A stretch of 58,300 nucleotides of DNA, from the NCBI GenBank assembly GCA_050299555.1, contig JBNKWA010000059.1, forward strand, positions 1-58,300. The letters are read 5' to 3'. The notes beneath the pieces are model-generated. The model ran no database searches and was not told where the DNA came from. It saw only the letters and a program-made list of their open reading frames with translations. Made by a program: the position numbers and the translations under genes. How positions within the stretch are numbered: position 1 is the first letter of the stretch; each line of letters opens with the position of its first letter. This DNA comes from JBNKWA01 sp050299555 (GTDB lineage: Bacteria > Pseudomonadota > Alphaproteobacteria > Rhodobacterales > Rhodobacteraceae). Positions 8,519 to 16,707 of this stretch are shown piece by piece.

Positions 8519-9308
8519 GCTGGTCGCCACCATCCTCGGCTGCGGCTCATCGGGCGGTGTGCCGCGACTGGGCGGCCATTGGGGCGCCTGCGATCCTGAT
8601 GACCCGAAGAACCACCGCCGCCGCTGTTCGCTGCTTCTGGAACTGTTCGGCGAAGCGGGCGTAACCCGGGTGCTGATCGATACCTCGCCCGACATGCGCG
8701 CCCAGCTTCTCGACGCCGGCGTCGGCCTTCTCGACGCTGCCGTCTTCACCCATGCCCATGCCGATCACACCCATGGCATCGACGATCTGCGGATGATCAC
8801 CATGAACCGGCATGACCGCCTTCCGGTCTGGGCCGACAGCGCCACCTCCGACGCGCTGCAAGCTCGCTTCGGCTATGCCTTCGTGCAGTCCGAGGGCAGC
8901 ACCTATCCGCCGATCCTGGATCTCAGGCCCATCGACGGCCCGTTTTTTATCGACGGCCCCGGCGGGCGGCTGCCCCTGACGCCCTTTCGCGTTGAACATG
9001 GCAGCATCGACGCGCTCGGCTTCCGCTGCCACGGGCTCGCCTACCTGCCCGACGTCTCGGCCATGACCGACGAGGCCTGGGCCGCCGTTGCCGATCTCGA
9101 CTGCTGGATCCTTGACGCGCTGCGATACCGGCCGCATCCGACTCATGTCCACCTGGCCCGCTCGCTGGAATGGATCGAACGCGCCCGGCCCCGCCGGGCA
9201 GTCCTGACCAACATGCATATCGACCTCGATCACGCCACGGTGGATGCCGAGACCCCGCCAGATGTCACCCCGGCCTATGACGGGATGCGGCTGGAGTTCA
9301 CTGTCTAG
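8511..9308 (+). CDS. MBL-fold metallohydrolase (PhnP-like)
   Basis: A 265-residue metallo-beta-lactamase-fold hydrolase with HAHADH (in FTHAHADHTHGIDD), the GCGSSGGVPR start and DxCxDDPKN-like N-terminal region of the PhnP group. These enzymes hydrolyse cyclic phosphodiesters or related nucleotides. The ATG at 8511 overlaps the tatD stop by 8 bp, and translation of the next gene begins at a GTG overlapping this stop. No phosphonate genes are nearby, so the substrate is open. Confidence 0.88.
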   Translation: MPRLVATILGCGSSGGVPRLGGHWGACDPDDPKNHRRRCSLLLELFGEAGVTRVLIDTSPDMRAQLLDAGVGLLDAAVFTHAHADHTHGIDDLRMITMNRHDRLPVWADSATSDALQARFGYAFVQSEGSTYPPILDLRPIDGPFFIDGPGGRLPLTPFRVEHGSIDALGFRCHGLAYLPDVSAMTDEAWAAVADLDCWILDALRYRPHPTHVHLARSLEWIERARPRRAVLTNMHIDLDHATVDAETPPDVTPAYDGMRLEFTV

Positions 9309-10240
9309 TGCAAGCCCTACTCGAGGTTGTTACGCCAGTTTTCCTCGTTCTTGCAGCAGGATACGCGGCGGTCTTCTTTGGATACTTCAAGGATGGGGCC
9401 GTCGACGGGCTGATGGTCTTCACCCAGCAATTCGCCATCCCATGCCTGTTGTTCCGGGCCGCCATGAACCTCGACTTCGGCGCGGTCTTCGACTGGCGAC
9501 TGCTTTTCTCGTTCTACGCCGGCTGCACGACCACGTTTTTCCTCGGCATGATCGGGGCGCGCATGATCTTCGGCCGCCGCCCGGGAGAAGCGGTGGCGGT
9601 CGGATTCGGCTCGCTTTTCTCCAACTCGGTCATCCTCGGCCTGCCCATCGTCGAGCGCGCCTACGGCACCAGCGCAGTCGAGGCCGCACTGGCCATCGTC
9701 GCGATCCATGCGCCGTTCTGCTACCTGCTCGGCATCACGGTCATGGAGATTGCCCGTGCCGACGGCGACACGCTTGCCGGTACCGTGGCCAAGATCGGCC
9801 GCGCGATGCTGCGCAATGCGCTGCTGATCGGCCTGGCGCTGGGATTCGTGGTCAATGCCAGTGGCATCGCCTTGCCCGAGACCGTGCTCGCGGCGATCGA
9901 CATGCTGGTCCGTTCAGCGCTTCCGGCGGCGCTGTTCGCGCTTGGCGGGATGCTCACGCGCTACCGTCTGCGCGCCTCCTTGGGCGAATCGGTCATGACC
10001 TCGGCGCTGTCGCTGGTCCTGCATCCCACCATCACCTTCCTTCTGGCATCTGTGGTCTTCGCCCTGCCCGACCCGTTCGTGCAGGCGGCCGTGCTTACCG
10101 CCGCCATGGCACCAGGCGTGAACACCTATGTCTTCGCATCAATGTACCAGCGTGCGCAGGGAACCGCCGCCAGCACCGTCCTGCTGGCCACCATACTCTC
10201 GGTCGGCAGCGTCTCGGTGTGGCTGTCGGTGCTTGGCTGA
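9308..10240 (+). CDS. AEC family transporter (auxin efflux carrier-like permease)
   Basis: A 310-residue inner-membrane protein with about ten hydrophobic segments in two halves of five, matching the AEC/malonate-auxin carrier family. It starts at a GTG at 9308 that overlaps the preceding TAG stop (TAGTG), so it is probably translationally coupled to the MBL hydrolase. Substrates in the family are weak organic acids; which one cannot be told here. It is the last gene of the operon that begins at 3733; a tRNA-Leu gene on the other strand follows. Confidence 0.85.
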   Translation: MQALLEVVTPVFLVLAAGYAAVFFGYFKDGAVDGLMVFTQQFAIPCLLFRAAMNLDFGAVFDWRLLFSFYAGCTTTFFLGMIGARMIFGRRPGEAVAVGFGSLFSNSVILGLPIVERAYGTSAVEAALAIVAIHAPFCYLLGITVMEIARADGDTLAGTVAKIGRAMLRNALLIGLALGFVVNASGIALPETVLAAIDMLVRSALPAALFALGGMLTRYRLRASLGESVMTSALSLVLHPTITFLLASVVFALPDPFVQAAVLTAAMAPGVNTYVFASMYQRAQGTAASTVLLATILSVGSVSVWLSVLG

Positions 10241-10281
10241 CACCGCCCCCCGCGACCGCAGGCCTTGAAGTGAAAAGAAGA

Positions 10282-10368
10282 TGGTGCGGTTGAGAAGACT
10301 CGAACTTCCACGGGTGTTACCCCACAGCGACCTCAACGCTGCGCGTCTACCAATTCCGCCACAACCGC
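10282..10368 (-). tRNA. tRNA-Leu(GAG), CCA encoded
   Basis: On the minus strand, acceptor GCGGTTG pairs with CAACCGC, followed by discriminator A and CCA. The anticodon stem-loop CAGCG-TTGAGGT-CGCTG gives anticodon GAG. A long variable arm and the D-arm sequence GGCGGAATTGGTAGACGC are typical of leucine tRNAs. Confidence 0.95.
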
Positions 10369-10470
10369 ACAGATTGGCGCTGGCTCTCTACAATAGCAAA
10401 ACCGCCACCTCAAGCCAGAAACGGCGCCGGCAGGCGGGCAGCGCCAGGCGCCGCCCGCCAGGCCCTATCC

Positions 10471-11802
10471 TCAGGGCTGGTTCGACTTAAATGTCGGCAG
10501 CTTGAACCCGGCACCTTCGCCCGCCGATGCCGGTACCGGCTGCGCCAGGGCGCCGGTCTCGCCCAGCGCCGCAACCTTCAGCAACTGCACCCGGTCGCTC
10601 TGTCCCGGCGCAAAGACGGCCGTCGCGCCGGCCTCCAGCGCGCTGATCGCGCTCTGGTACCAGTTCCGCGACAGATCGGACCGCTCCGCCGTGCCATAGC
10701 CGGCACGCAGGTGATGCCCCAGCATCTCACCATAGGCCTGCTGGCCCAGCCCGATCAGCAGCAGGTTGGAACTCACCGCCACGTCGGGGTTGTCGGTGCG
10801 ATAGCCCACCGAAAGGCAGATCTTCGCCGTCGTCGCCAGTTGCGCCGGCGGAATCCCCGAGCTCAGAGCAAAATCGGTCGCCGCGGCGATCACGTCGGCC
10901 GGCTGCTTCAGCGACACCGCCGCGTTCAGCGCCTGCATGGCCGGAGTGAAGCCCTCGCACTGCTTCTGCATTTCGGCCATGGTCATGCCCGAGATCGACT
11001 TGGCCAGGCTCTCACCCTCGGCGATGGCATAGGTCCGCGCCAGGCAGAACTGCTCGCTGAGCGTGAAGTTGGGGTCGGTGACATTGGCGACGGTGGTGAA
11101 GCCGCCGTTGGACGAGGTGATCAGGCTGACCTCGTTGCAGTCCGACGCCATCGACGCGGTATTCGGCGTCGACGCGAAATTGGGCAGCGCGGTCAGCGGC
11201 GCGGTCGACGCGGTCACCGTCTCGACGGGCTCGGGCGCCACCTCCGGCTCGGGCGCCGCCACCACCACGGTCTGGGACGGCTGCGCGACCACGGTCTGTC
11301 CCCGTGGGGCGACGCCGTTTGCCTCATCGCGATAGGCGATCAGCAGCCCCCGCGGCCCCATGCCGTACTGGGCGATCTGCTGCGATGTATAGGCGCCGCC
11401 GGCAATGGCCCGACTGTAGCTCTGAAGCAGGTAGTCACGCTCGATCAGGGTCAGCTGACCGGTGGCGGGATAGCCCATATGCGCCTGATAGCCGGAAATC
11501 GCGGCGCGCGAGTTTCGCCCCAGGACACCATCGGGCGAACCCGCGGGGAAGCCGAAATAGTTCAGCGCCGTCTGGACCTGACGGTTCTCCTCGCGCTGTG
11601 CCGACCAGGCGCTGGAGCTCTGCCGCACGACGACGGTGCGCTGCTGCTGCCGCCGCTTGGTCGCCTCATTGACGATCACGCCACCGATGACGCCGCCGAT
11701 GATGCCGCCGACCACGTCACCGCCATCGGCCATCGCCCGCTGAGCCGGCACCATGATGACCGCGCTGGACAGGAGCGCTGATACGATGTGTCGTGTTGCC
11801 AT
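10471..11802 (-). CDS. Secreted protein with glycine-zipper and peptidoglycan-binding domain
   Basis: A 443-residue exported protein. A signal peptide (MATRHIVSALL to RAMA, about 25 residues) is followed by a glycine-zipper-like stretch (GGDVVGGIIGGVIGGVI). Next comes a putative peptidoglycan-binding type 1 domain (about 65-125: VQTALNYFGF, SPDGVLGRNSRAAI). The rest is a hypothetical helical domain with three conserved-looking cysteines. The start at 11802 is chosen over an upstream in-frame ATG because AAGGGGAAAGTC provides a clear ribosome-binding site and the signal peptide begins there. A perfect hairpin GCCACCT-GCA-AGGTGGC lies about 45 bp upstream, between this gene and lipB. The function is unknown. 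Confidence 0.7.
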   Translation of the reverse strand: MATRHIVSALLSSAVIMVPAQRAMADGGDVVGGIIGGVIGGVIVNEATKRRQQQRTVVVRQSSSAWSAQREENRQVQTALNYFGFPAGSPDGVLGRNSRAAISGYQAHMGYPATGQLTLIERDYLLQSYSRAIAGGAYTSQQIAQYGMGPRGLLIAYRDEANGVAPRGQTVVAQPSQTVVVAAPEPEVAPEPVETVTASTAPLTALPNFASTPNTASMASDCNEVSLITSSNGGFTTVANVTDPNFTLSEQFCLARTYAIAEGESLAKSISGMTMAEMQKQCEGFTPAMQALNAAVSLKQPADVIAAATDFALSSGIPPAQLATTAKICLSVGYRTDNPDVAVSSNLLLIGLGQQAYGEMLGHHLRAGYGTAERSDLSRNWYQSAISALEAGATAVFAPGQSDRVQLLKVAALGETGALAQPVPASAGEGAGFKLPTFKSNQP

Positions 11803-11927
11803 GACTTTCCCCTTGGAACAAACCTGCTTTCGCAATCCCGAACTGGCCGCCACCTTGCAGGTGGCAGCCCATGACGTCAGACTTTAGCACAGATTCGCAA
11901 CGGCGCGAGCAGTCCGGCGTTCTCGGC

Positions 11928-12629
11928 ATGACTTTGCGCACAGTCGGGCACACTTTTTTGGCGACAATTGAGACGAAGGGCGTCGAGTGGACCCATCTCG
12001 ATGGGCTGGTTCCCTATGAGCACGCGCTGGCATTGATGGAGGAGCGCGTCGCGGCGATCCTTTCCGCCGCCGCGCCCGAGCAGGTGCTGCTTCTGGAACA
12101 CCCGCCTCTTTATACCGCCGGGGTCAGCGCCCAGCCCGAGGATCTGGTCGACCCCGGCCGCTTCCCGGTCGTCGAAACCCGTCGCGGCGGCGAATATACC
12201 TATCACGGTCCCGGACAGCGCGTGGCCTATGTGATGCTCGACCTCAACCGGCGGGGACGCGACGTCCGCCGCTTCGTCTGGCAACTCGAGGAATGGGTGA
12301 TCCGCACGCTGGATGAATTCGCCGTCCGGGGCGAACGGCGCCAGGGCCGGGTCGGGGTCTGGGTGGCGCGCCCCGACCGCCCGCCGCAGCCTGACGGCAG
12401 CCCGGCCGAGGACAAGATCGCCGCCATCGGTGTGCGCCTGCGCCGCTGGGTCAGCTTCCACGGCGTTTCCATCAACGTCGAGCCCGACCTGACCCATTAC
12501 GACGGGATCGTGCCCTGCGGCATTCGCGGCCACGGCGTGACCAGCCTTGTCGACTTGGGCCTGCCGGTGACGCTGGCCGATCTCGATGCGGCACTGTGTC
12601 GCCACTTCGCTGCCGTCTTCGGCAATTAG
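11928..12629 (+). CDS. lipB: Octanoyl-[acyl-carrier-protein]:protein transferase (lipoate biosynthesis)
   Basis: LipB moves an octanoyl group from ACP to lipoyl domains of 2-oxoacid dehydrogenases. Family motifs are LLEHPPLYTAGVSA, the RGGEYTYHGPGQ segment, the Lys in EDKIAAIGVR, and the catalytic Cys in GIVPCGIRGHGVTSL. The start is uncertain. ATG 11928 gives 233 residues; ATG 11871 gives 252 but reaches into the divergent promoter region. Neither has a strong ribosome-binding site, and the family usually begins near the VEWTHLDG segment. Confidence 0.92.
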   Translation: MTLRTVGHTFLATIETKGVEWTHLDGLVPYEHALALMEERVAAILSAAAPEQVLLLEHPPLYTAGVSAQPEDLVDPGRFPVVETRRGGEYTYHGPGQRVAYVMLDLNRRGRDVRRFVWQLEEWVIRTLDEFAVRGERRQGRVGVWVARPDRPPQPDGSPAEDKIAAIGVRLRRWVSFHGVSINVEPDLTHYDGIVPCGIRGHGVTSLVDLGLPVTLADLDAALCRHFAAVFGN

Positions 12630-12670
12630 CCTGAAAGCAGGGTGCGCGGGGGCATTTGTCCGGTAACGGC

Positions 12671-12699
12671 TTGGTGCCCCTTGCCATTCACTCTATGTT
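12671..12699 (+). promoter_or_regulatory. Candidate sigma-70-type promoter
   Basis: TTGGTG (12671-12676) and TATGTT (12694-12699) are spaced by 17 bp and would start transcription near 12706, 34 bases before the ATG of the following gene. It fits the consensus only moderately. Confidence 0.35.
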
Positions 12700-12739
12700 T
12701 AGCTTGGGGGCTGCACTACCGGGTGCGGAGAGCAGCGAA

Positions 12740-14275
12740 ATGGGCAAACCGAACGACAACCGGCCTCGGCGTGGCGAGCGGACGGCACACGAGCGGCCGC
12801 AGCCTGGGCTTGGCGCGGGCGAAAGCCTGGAAAGTGCCCTCCAGAAGGCGCGCGCACGGCGCGAGCAGGCGCTGGCAGCACGCGCCCAGGGCGAATCGCT
12901 GCCGCCTGAGGATGGACCTTCGTTGGACGTGGCCGAATCGCCCGGCGACGCGGGGGCGGGGCTGTCCGCGCTCTGGCCAGAGCGGCGGATCACCCTGGTC
13001 GCGGCAATCATCATCGCCGTCGCGGCCTTTTCGCTGGGCCTGGCCACCGGCGTCGGGCTGATGACGGCGTTCGGCGGCCAATCGATCCTTGCCGACGCCC
13101 CCCGGACAGTTGCCGCCTCCGATGCGGCAGCCGAGGATGCCGGTGCCCGCCCCGTATCTTTGGCCGAGACCGGTGACGGGCCGCTGCCCCGGGCGCCGTC
13201 GGCCACGAATTCCGTCGCTGAAGACGTCGGTCCAGAAGCCGGCACATCCCTCGCGGAAGACGCCGACCAGGCCGCCGGCCGCCCGCCTCAGGCTGTGACG
13301 GTGGCGGACGCGGCACTCGAGCCGGCCACAGCCGATCCCGTCCCGGTGGCAGCTGCCGACCCGGCGGAGCGGACGATTGCCGAATCGCCGGACCTTCCCA
13401 TGACGGTGTCGGCCGAGACCGAAGATCCCACCCTGCCGGCAGCCACAATTCCGACCCTTGCCCCGATCCTGGTCAGCGAGCGGCCGCGCAAGCGCCTTGC
13501 CGGACAAGCCGGGCCGCCGCCCCTGTTGACCGCCGAAGCAACCGCCGATCGCTCCCTGTCGGCGCGGCCGCAAGACGACGCCGGCACGCAGCCGGGCATC
13601 GTTCCCCGTTTCGATGCCCCATGGGATCCGCCGCGTCCCCGCCCGGACGCCCTGCTCACGGATGACCAGCCCGCGCCACCCGGGCCGGCGCTGGCCGCCA
13701 GCGGCCCCGACCTGAACCTGCCGGCGGCGCCGCCCGAAACCGCGGTCACCTTCGGTGCGGCCGATGATCCGCCGGTCGCCGACAGCAGGGCACCGATACC
13801 GGCACCGGCACCGGCCGATGCGCCACCGGAACGTCTGCCGCAGCGTGCGGCGGCGATTGTCGACGATTCCGCCGATGCCCCCCTCGACCTGGCGTCGATC
13901 AAGGCCGCGGCGCTGGCGGGGCCGCTCCAGGTCTCGCTGCATGCGCCCAGTTCGGTGCCCGATGCCGAGGTTGCCAAGGTCGTCGACCTGCTGGACCAGT
14001 CCGGCTTCGCCACCAAAGAGCCGGTGCGCATGCGCTTCGGCATCCGCGACACCAACGTGCGCTACTTCTACGAGGCCGACGCCGAGGCCGCCGCCGAAGT
14101 GGCTTCGCTCCTCGACGCCACACTGCGCGACTTCACCAGTTACCGTCCCCAGCCGGAGGCGGGCACGATCGAACTGTGGCTCGCCGGCAGCGGTGCAGGC
14201 ACCACGCAGCGGCGGACGGTCACCGCACCGGCCCAGCAGTTGCTGCGGGATATCCGCCGCCTCATCGGCCGCTGA
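12740..14275 (+). CDS. Pro/Ala-rich bitopic membrane protein of unknown function
   Basis: A 511-residue protein. Its N-terminal 85 residues are charged and cytosolic-looking (arginine-rich, ALQKARARREQALAARAQ). A single membrane span (ITLVAAIIIAVAAFSLGLATGVGLM, about 92-116, with a short loop) follows. A 270-residue low-complexity Pro/Ala/Asp linker comes next, then a compact C-terminal domain (about 390-510) that resembles the LytR C-terminal/SPOR-like alpha-beta fold (LQVSLHAPSSVPDAEVAKVVDLL, interrupted here at natural boundaries). The ATG at 12740 has GGAGAGCAGCG upstream. It could span the periplasm to the wall, but this is inference. Confidence 0.6.
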   Translation: MGKPNDNRPRRGERTAHERPQPGLGAGESLESALQKARARREQALAARAQGESLPPEDGPSLDVAESPGDAGAGLSALWPERRITLVAAIIIAVAAFSLGLATGVGLMTAFGGQSILADAPRTVAASDAAAEDAGARPVSLAETGDGPLPRAPSATNSVAEDVGPEAGTSLAEDADQAAGRPPQAVTVADAALEPATADPVPVAAADPAERTIAESPDLPMTVSAETEDPTLPAATIPTLAPILVSERPRKRLAGQAGPPPLLTAEATADRSLSARPQDDAGTQPGIVPRFDAPWDPPRPRPDALLTDDQPAPPGPALAASGPDLNLPAAPPETAVTFGAADDPPVADSRAPIPAPAPADAPPERLPQRAAAIVDDSADAPLDLASIKAAALAGPLQVSLHAPSSVPDAEVAKVVDLLDQSGFATKEPVRMRFGIRDTNVRYFYEADAEAAAEVASLLDATLRDFTSYRPQPEAGTIELWLAGSGAGTTQRRTVTAPAQQLLRDIRRLIGR

Positions 14276-14462
14276 CCGGAAACGCCGGGCCGCGCACCGA
14301 TCAAGCACCGCCTGGCCACCGCGACAATTCGGCCGGAATCCCCAATCCCGGAACTGGTTGAGCCTTCCCGGGCAACGCTCTAAGCTGCGCCGCGACCGGG
14401 GGCGACTCTCAAGTTCCGCCGGAACAAAAGAATGCGAGCAAATCCGGCTTTGGAGAGCGCTA

Positions 14463-16097
14463 ATGGCTGACGCCGCCCACGCCCACGGTCACCACGAACC
14501 GGGCTTCTTCACCCGGTGGTTCATGTCCACCAACCACAAGGACATCGGCATCCTCTACCTCGTGGCGGCCGCCATTGTCGGGTTCATCTCGGTGTTCTTC
14601 ACCGTCATCATGCGGCTGGAGCTGATGGAGCCCGGGGTCCAGTACCTGCTCCTCGACGGCGAGCCCAACGGCCATCTCTGGAACGTGCTGATCACCGCCC
14701 ACGGCATCCTGATGATGTTCTTCGTGGTCATCCCGGCGCTCTTCGGCGGCTTCGGCAACTACTTCATGCCGCTGATGATCGGCGCGCCCGACATGGCCTT
14801 CCCGCGCATGAACAACCTCAGCTTCTGGCTGTTCGTCGCCGGATCGACGCTGGCGATCTGCTCGGTCTTCGCGCCGGGCGGCAACGGCCAGGCCGGATCG
14901 GGCATCGGCTGGGTGCTCTATGCGCCGCTTTCGACCACCGAGCAGGGCATGTCGACCGACCTTGCGATCTTCGCGGTGCACCTCTCGGGCGCCTCGTCGA
15001 TCCTCGGCGCGATCAACATGATCACCACATTCCTCAACATGCGCGCACCGGGCATGACGCTGTTCAAGGTGCCGCTGTTTGCCTGGTCGATCCTGGTCAC
15101 CGCCTTCCTGATCCTCCTGGCGCTGCCGGTGCTCGCCGGCGCCATCACCATGCTGCTGACCGACCGCAACTTCGGCACCACCTTCTTCGACCCTGCCGGT
15201 GGCGGCGACCCGCTGCTCTACCAGCACCTGCTGTGGTTCTTCGGCCACCCCGAGGTCTACATCGTCATCGTGCCCGCCTTCGGCATCGTCAGCCACGTGG
15301 TCTCGACGTTCTCGAAGAAGCCGATCTTCGGCTACCTGCCCATGGTCTTCGCGATGATCGGCATCGGCGCGCTGGGCTTTGTGGTCTGGGCGCACCACAT
15401 GTACACCACCGGCCTGTCGCTGACCCAGCAGTCCTACTTCATGCTGGCAACCATGGTCATCGCCGTCCCCACGGGGGTGAAGATCTTCTCCTGGATCGCC
15501 ACGATGTGGGGCGGTTCGGTGGAGTTCAAGACACCGATGCTGTTCGCCATCGGCTTCATCTTCCTGTTCACCGTCGGCGGCGTCACCGGCGTCGTTCTCA
15601 GCCAGGCGCCCATCGACCGTGCCTACCACGACACCTACTACGTGGTCGCCCACTTCCACTACGTGATGAGCCTCGGCGCGGTATCCGGCATCTTCGCCGG
15701 CGCCTATTACTGGATCGGCAAGGTGACCGGCCGCCAGTACCCCGAATTCTGGGGCAAGGTGCATTTCTGGACCTTCTTCATCGGCGCCAACATCACCTTC
15801 TTCCCGCAGCACTTCCTGGGCCGCCAGGGCATGCCGCGGCGCTACATCGACTACCCCGAGCAGTTCGCCACCTGGAACTTCGTCTCCTCCTGGGGCGCCC
15901 TGCTCAGCTTCGCCTCGTTCCTGCTGTTCTTCGGCATCGTCTTCTGGACCATCCGCAAGGGCGAGCGGGTGACCGAGCCGGCCTACTGGGGCGAGCACGC
16001 CGACACGCTGGAATGGACGCTGTCCAATCCGCCGCCGGCCCACACCTTCGAGACCCTGCCCACGCGCGAAGAGTGGGACCGGGGCGCGCACCACTAG
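14463..16097 (+). CDS. ctaD: Cytochrome c oxidase subunit I (aa3 type)
   Basis: A 544-residue, twelve-span integral membrane protein carrying haem a, haem a3 and CuB. Key ligand segments are present: TAHGILMMFFVV (haem a His), FGHPEVYIVIVPAFG (CuB His and the cross-linked Tyr), AHHMYTTG (CuB His pair) and VVAHFHYVMS (haem His pair). STNHKDIGILY is the canonical N-terminal signature. The start ATG at 14463 has GGAGAGCGCTA before it. No other cox genes are in the window; in this family subunit I is often encoded apart from subunits II and III. Confidence 0.97.
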   Translation: MADAAHAHGHHEPGFFTRWFMSTNHKDIGILYLVAAAIVGFISVFFTVIMRLELMEPGVQYLLLDGEPNGHLWNVLITAHGILMMFFVVIPALFGGFGNYFMPLMIGAPDMAFPRMNNLSFWLFVAGSTLAICSVFAPGGNGQAGSGIGWVLYAPLSTTEQGMSTDLAIFAVHLSGASSILGAINMITTFLNMRAPGMTLFKVPLFAWSILVTAFLILLALPVLAGAITMLLTDRNFGTTFFDPAGGGDPLLYQHLLWFFGHPEVYIVIVPAFGIVSHVVSTFSKKPIFGYLPMVFAMIGIGALGFVVWAHHMYTTGLSLTQQSYFMLATMVIAVPTGVKIFSWIATMWGGSVEFKTPMLFAIGFIFLFTVGGVTGVVLSQAPIDRAYHDTYYVVAHFHYVMSLGAVSGIFAGAYYWIGKVTGRQYPEFWGKVHFWTFFIGANITFFPQHFLGRQGMPRRYIDYPEQFATWNFVSSWGALLSFASFLLFFGIVFWTIRKGERVTEPAYWGEHADTLEWTLSNPPPAHTFETLPTREEWDRGAHH

Positions 16098-16101
16098 GGC
16101 G

Positions 16102-16653
16102 GTGGGCGCCAGCTCCCAGGACGAGAACGCGGCCGGGGGACCCTCCCCGGCCGCTTCGCTTTCAGACCCCGAGCAGCGCACCGATCCGCCGGTCTGGCAG
16201 GTCACGCTCTGGCCCAACCGCTCGCTGTCGGCATCGGGCCGGCGAACCGTGCTCGCGGTGACGGCCGGTTGCCTGGCGCTGATGCTGGTGCCGTTCCTGC
16301 ACCACCTGCCCTTCGTGCTGATGCTGGCGCCGTTCCTCGCCGCCGCGCTGGCCGGTCTCTGGCTCGCCTTCCGGCGCAACAATCGCGACGGCAGGCTGAC
16401 CGAGACGCTGCGGCTCTGGCCCGATCTGATGGCGGTCGAGCGGCGCGAGCCTTCGGGTGCGGTCCTGCGCTGGCAGGCCAACCCCTACTGGATCGAGGTC
16501 CGCCTGCATGCCGACGCCAGGCTCGAGAACTACCTCACGCTCAAGGGCGGCGGGCGCGAGATCGAACTCGGCGCCTTCCTGGCACCCGAAGAGCGGGCGC
16601 AGCTCTGCGACGACATCCGCGCCGCGCTCCGGAACGTCCTACGCCAACAGTGA
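16102..16653 (+). CDS. DUF2244 family integral membrane protein
   Basis: A 183-residue protein with two adjacent hydrophobic spans (AVTAGCLALMLVPFLHHLPFVLMLAPFLAAALAGLWLAF, split by a short turn, about 55-90). A cytosolic C-terminal domain follows, with the LRWQANPYWIEVRLH and LTLKGGGREIELGAFLAPEER segments typical of DUF2244. It begins at a GTG 4 bp after the ctaD stop, so it is co-transcribed with the oxidase subunit. Members commonly sit next to cytochrome oxidase genes, which suggests but does not prove a role in oxidase assembly. Confidence 0.8.
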   Translation: MGASSQDENAAGGPSPAASLSDPEQRTDPPVWQVTLWPNRSLSASGRRTVLAVTAGCLALMLVPFLHHLPFVLMLAPFLAAALAGLWLAFRRNNRDGRLTETLRLWPDLMAVERREPSGAVLRWQANPYWIEVRLHADARLENYLTLKGGGREIELGAFLAPEERAQLCDDIRAALRNVLRQQ

Positions 16654-16665
16654 CACCAATGCGAA

Positions 16666-16688
16666 AAGGCCCGCGCGAGGCGGGCCTT
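16666..16688. terminator. Bidirectional-type hairpin between convergent genes
   Basis: AAGGCCCGC-GCGAG-GCGGGCCTT forms a perfect 9-bp stem with a 5-nt loop. It sits between the DUF2244 stop (16653) and the convergent phoX stop (16708). The A/T ends give a weak U-tract on both strands. Confidence 0.7.
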
Positions 16689-16707
16689 CCCTGCTTGCGG
16701 AATATCC

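Noticed and set aside
11294..11311. GTCCCCGTGGGGCGAC resembling the repeat palindrome inside the peptidoglycan-binding protein gene
   Set aside because: It lies in coding sequence, one half-site is imperfect and the tail elements are missing.
12716..14308. A 530-codon minus-strand frame opposite the Pro/Ala-rich membrane protein
   Set aside because: It is Arg/Gly-rich with no motif; the plus-strand frame has a ribosome-binding site, a membrane span and a folded C terminus.
14460..16481. A 673-codon minus-strand frame opposite ctaD
   Set aside because: ctaD has every haem and copper ligand; the antisense frame is a shadow.
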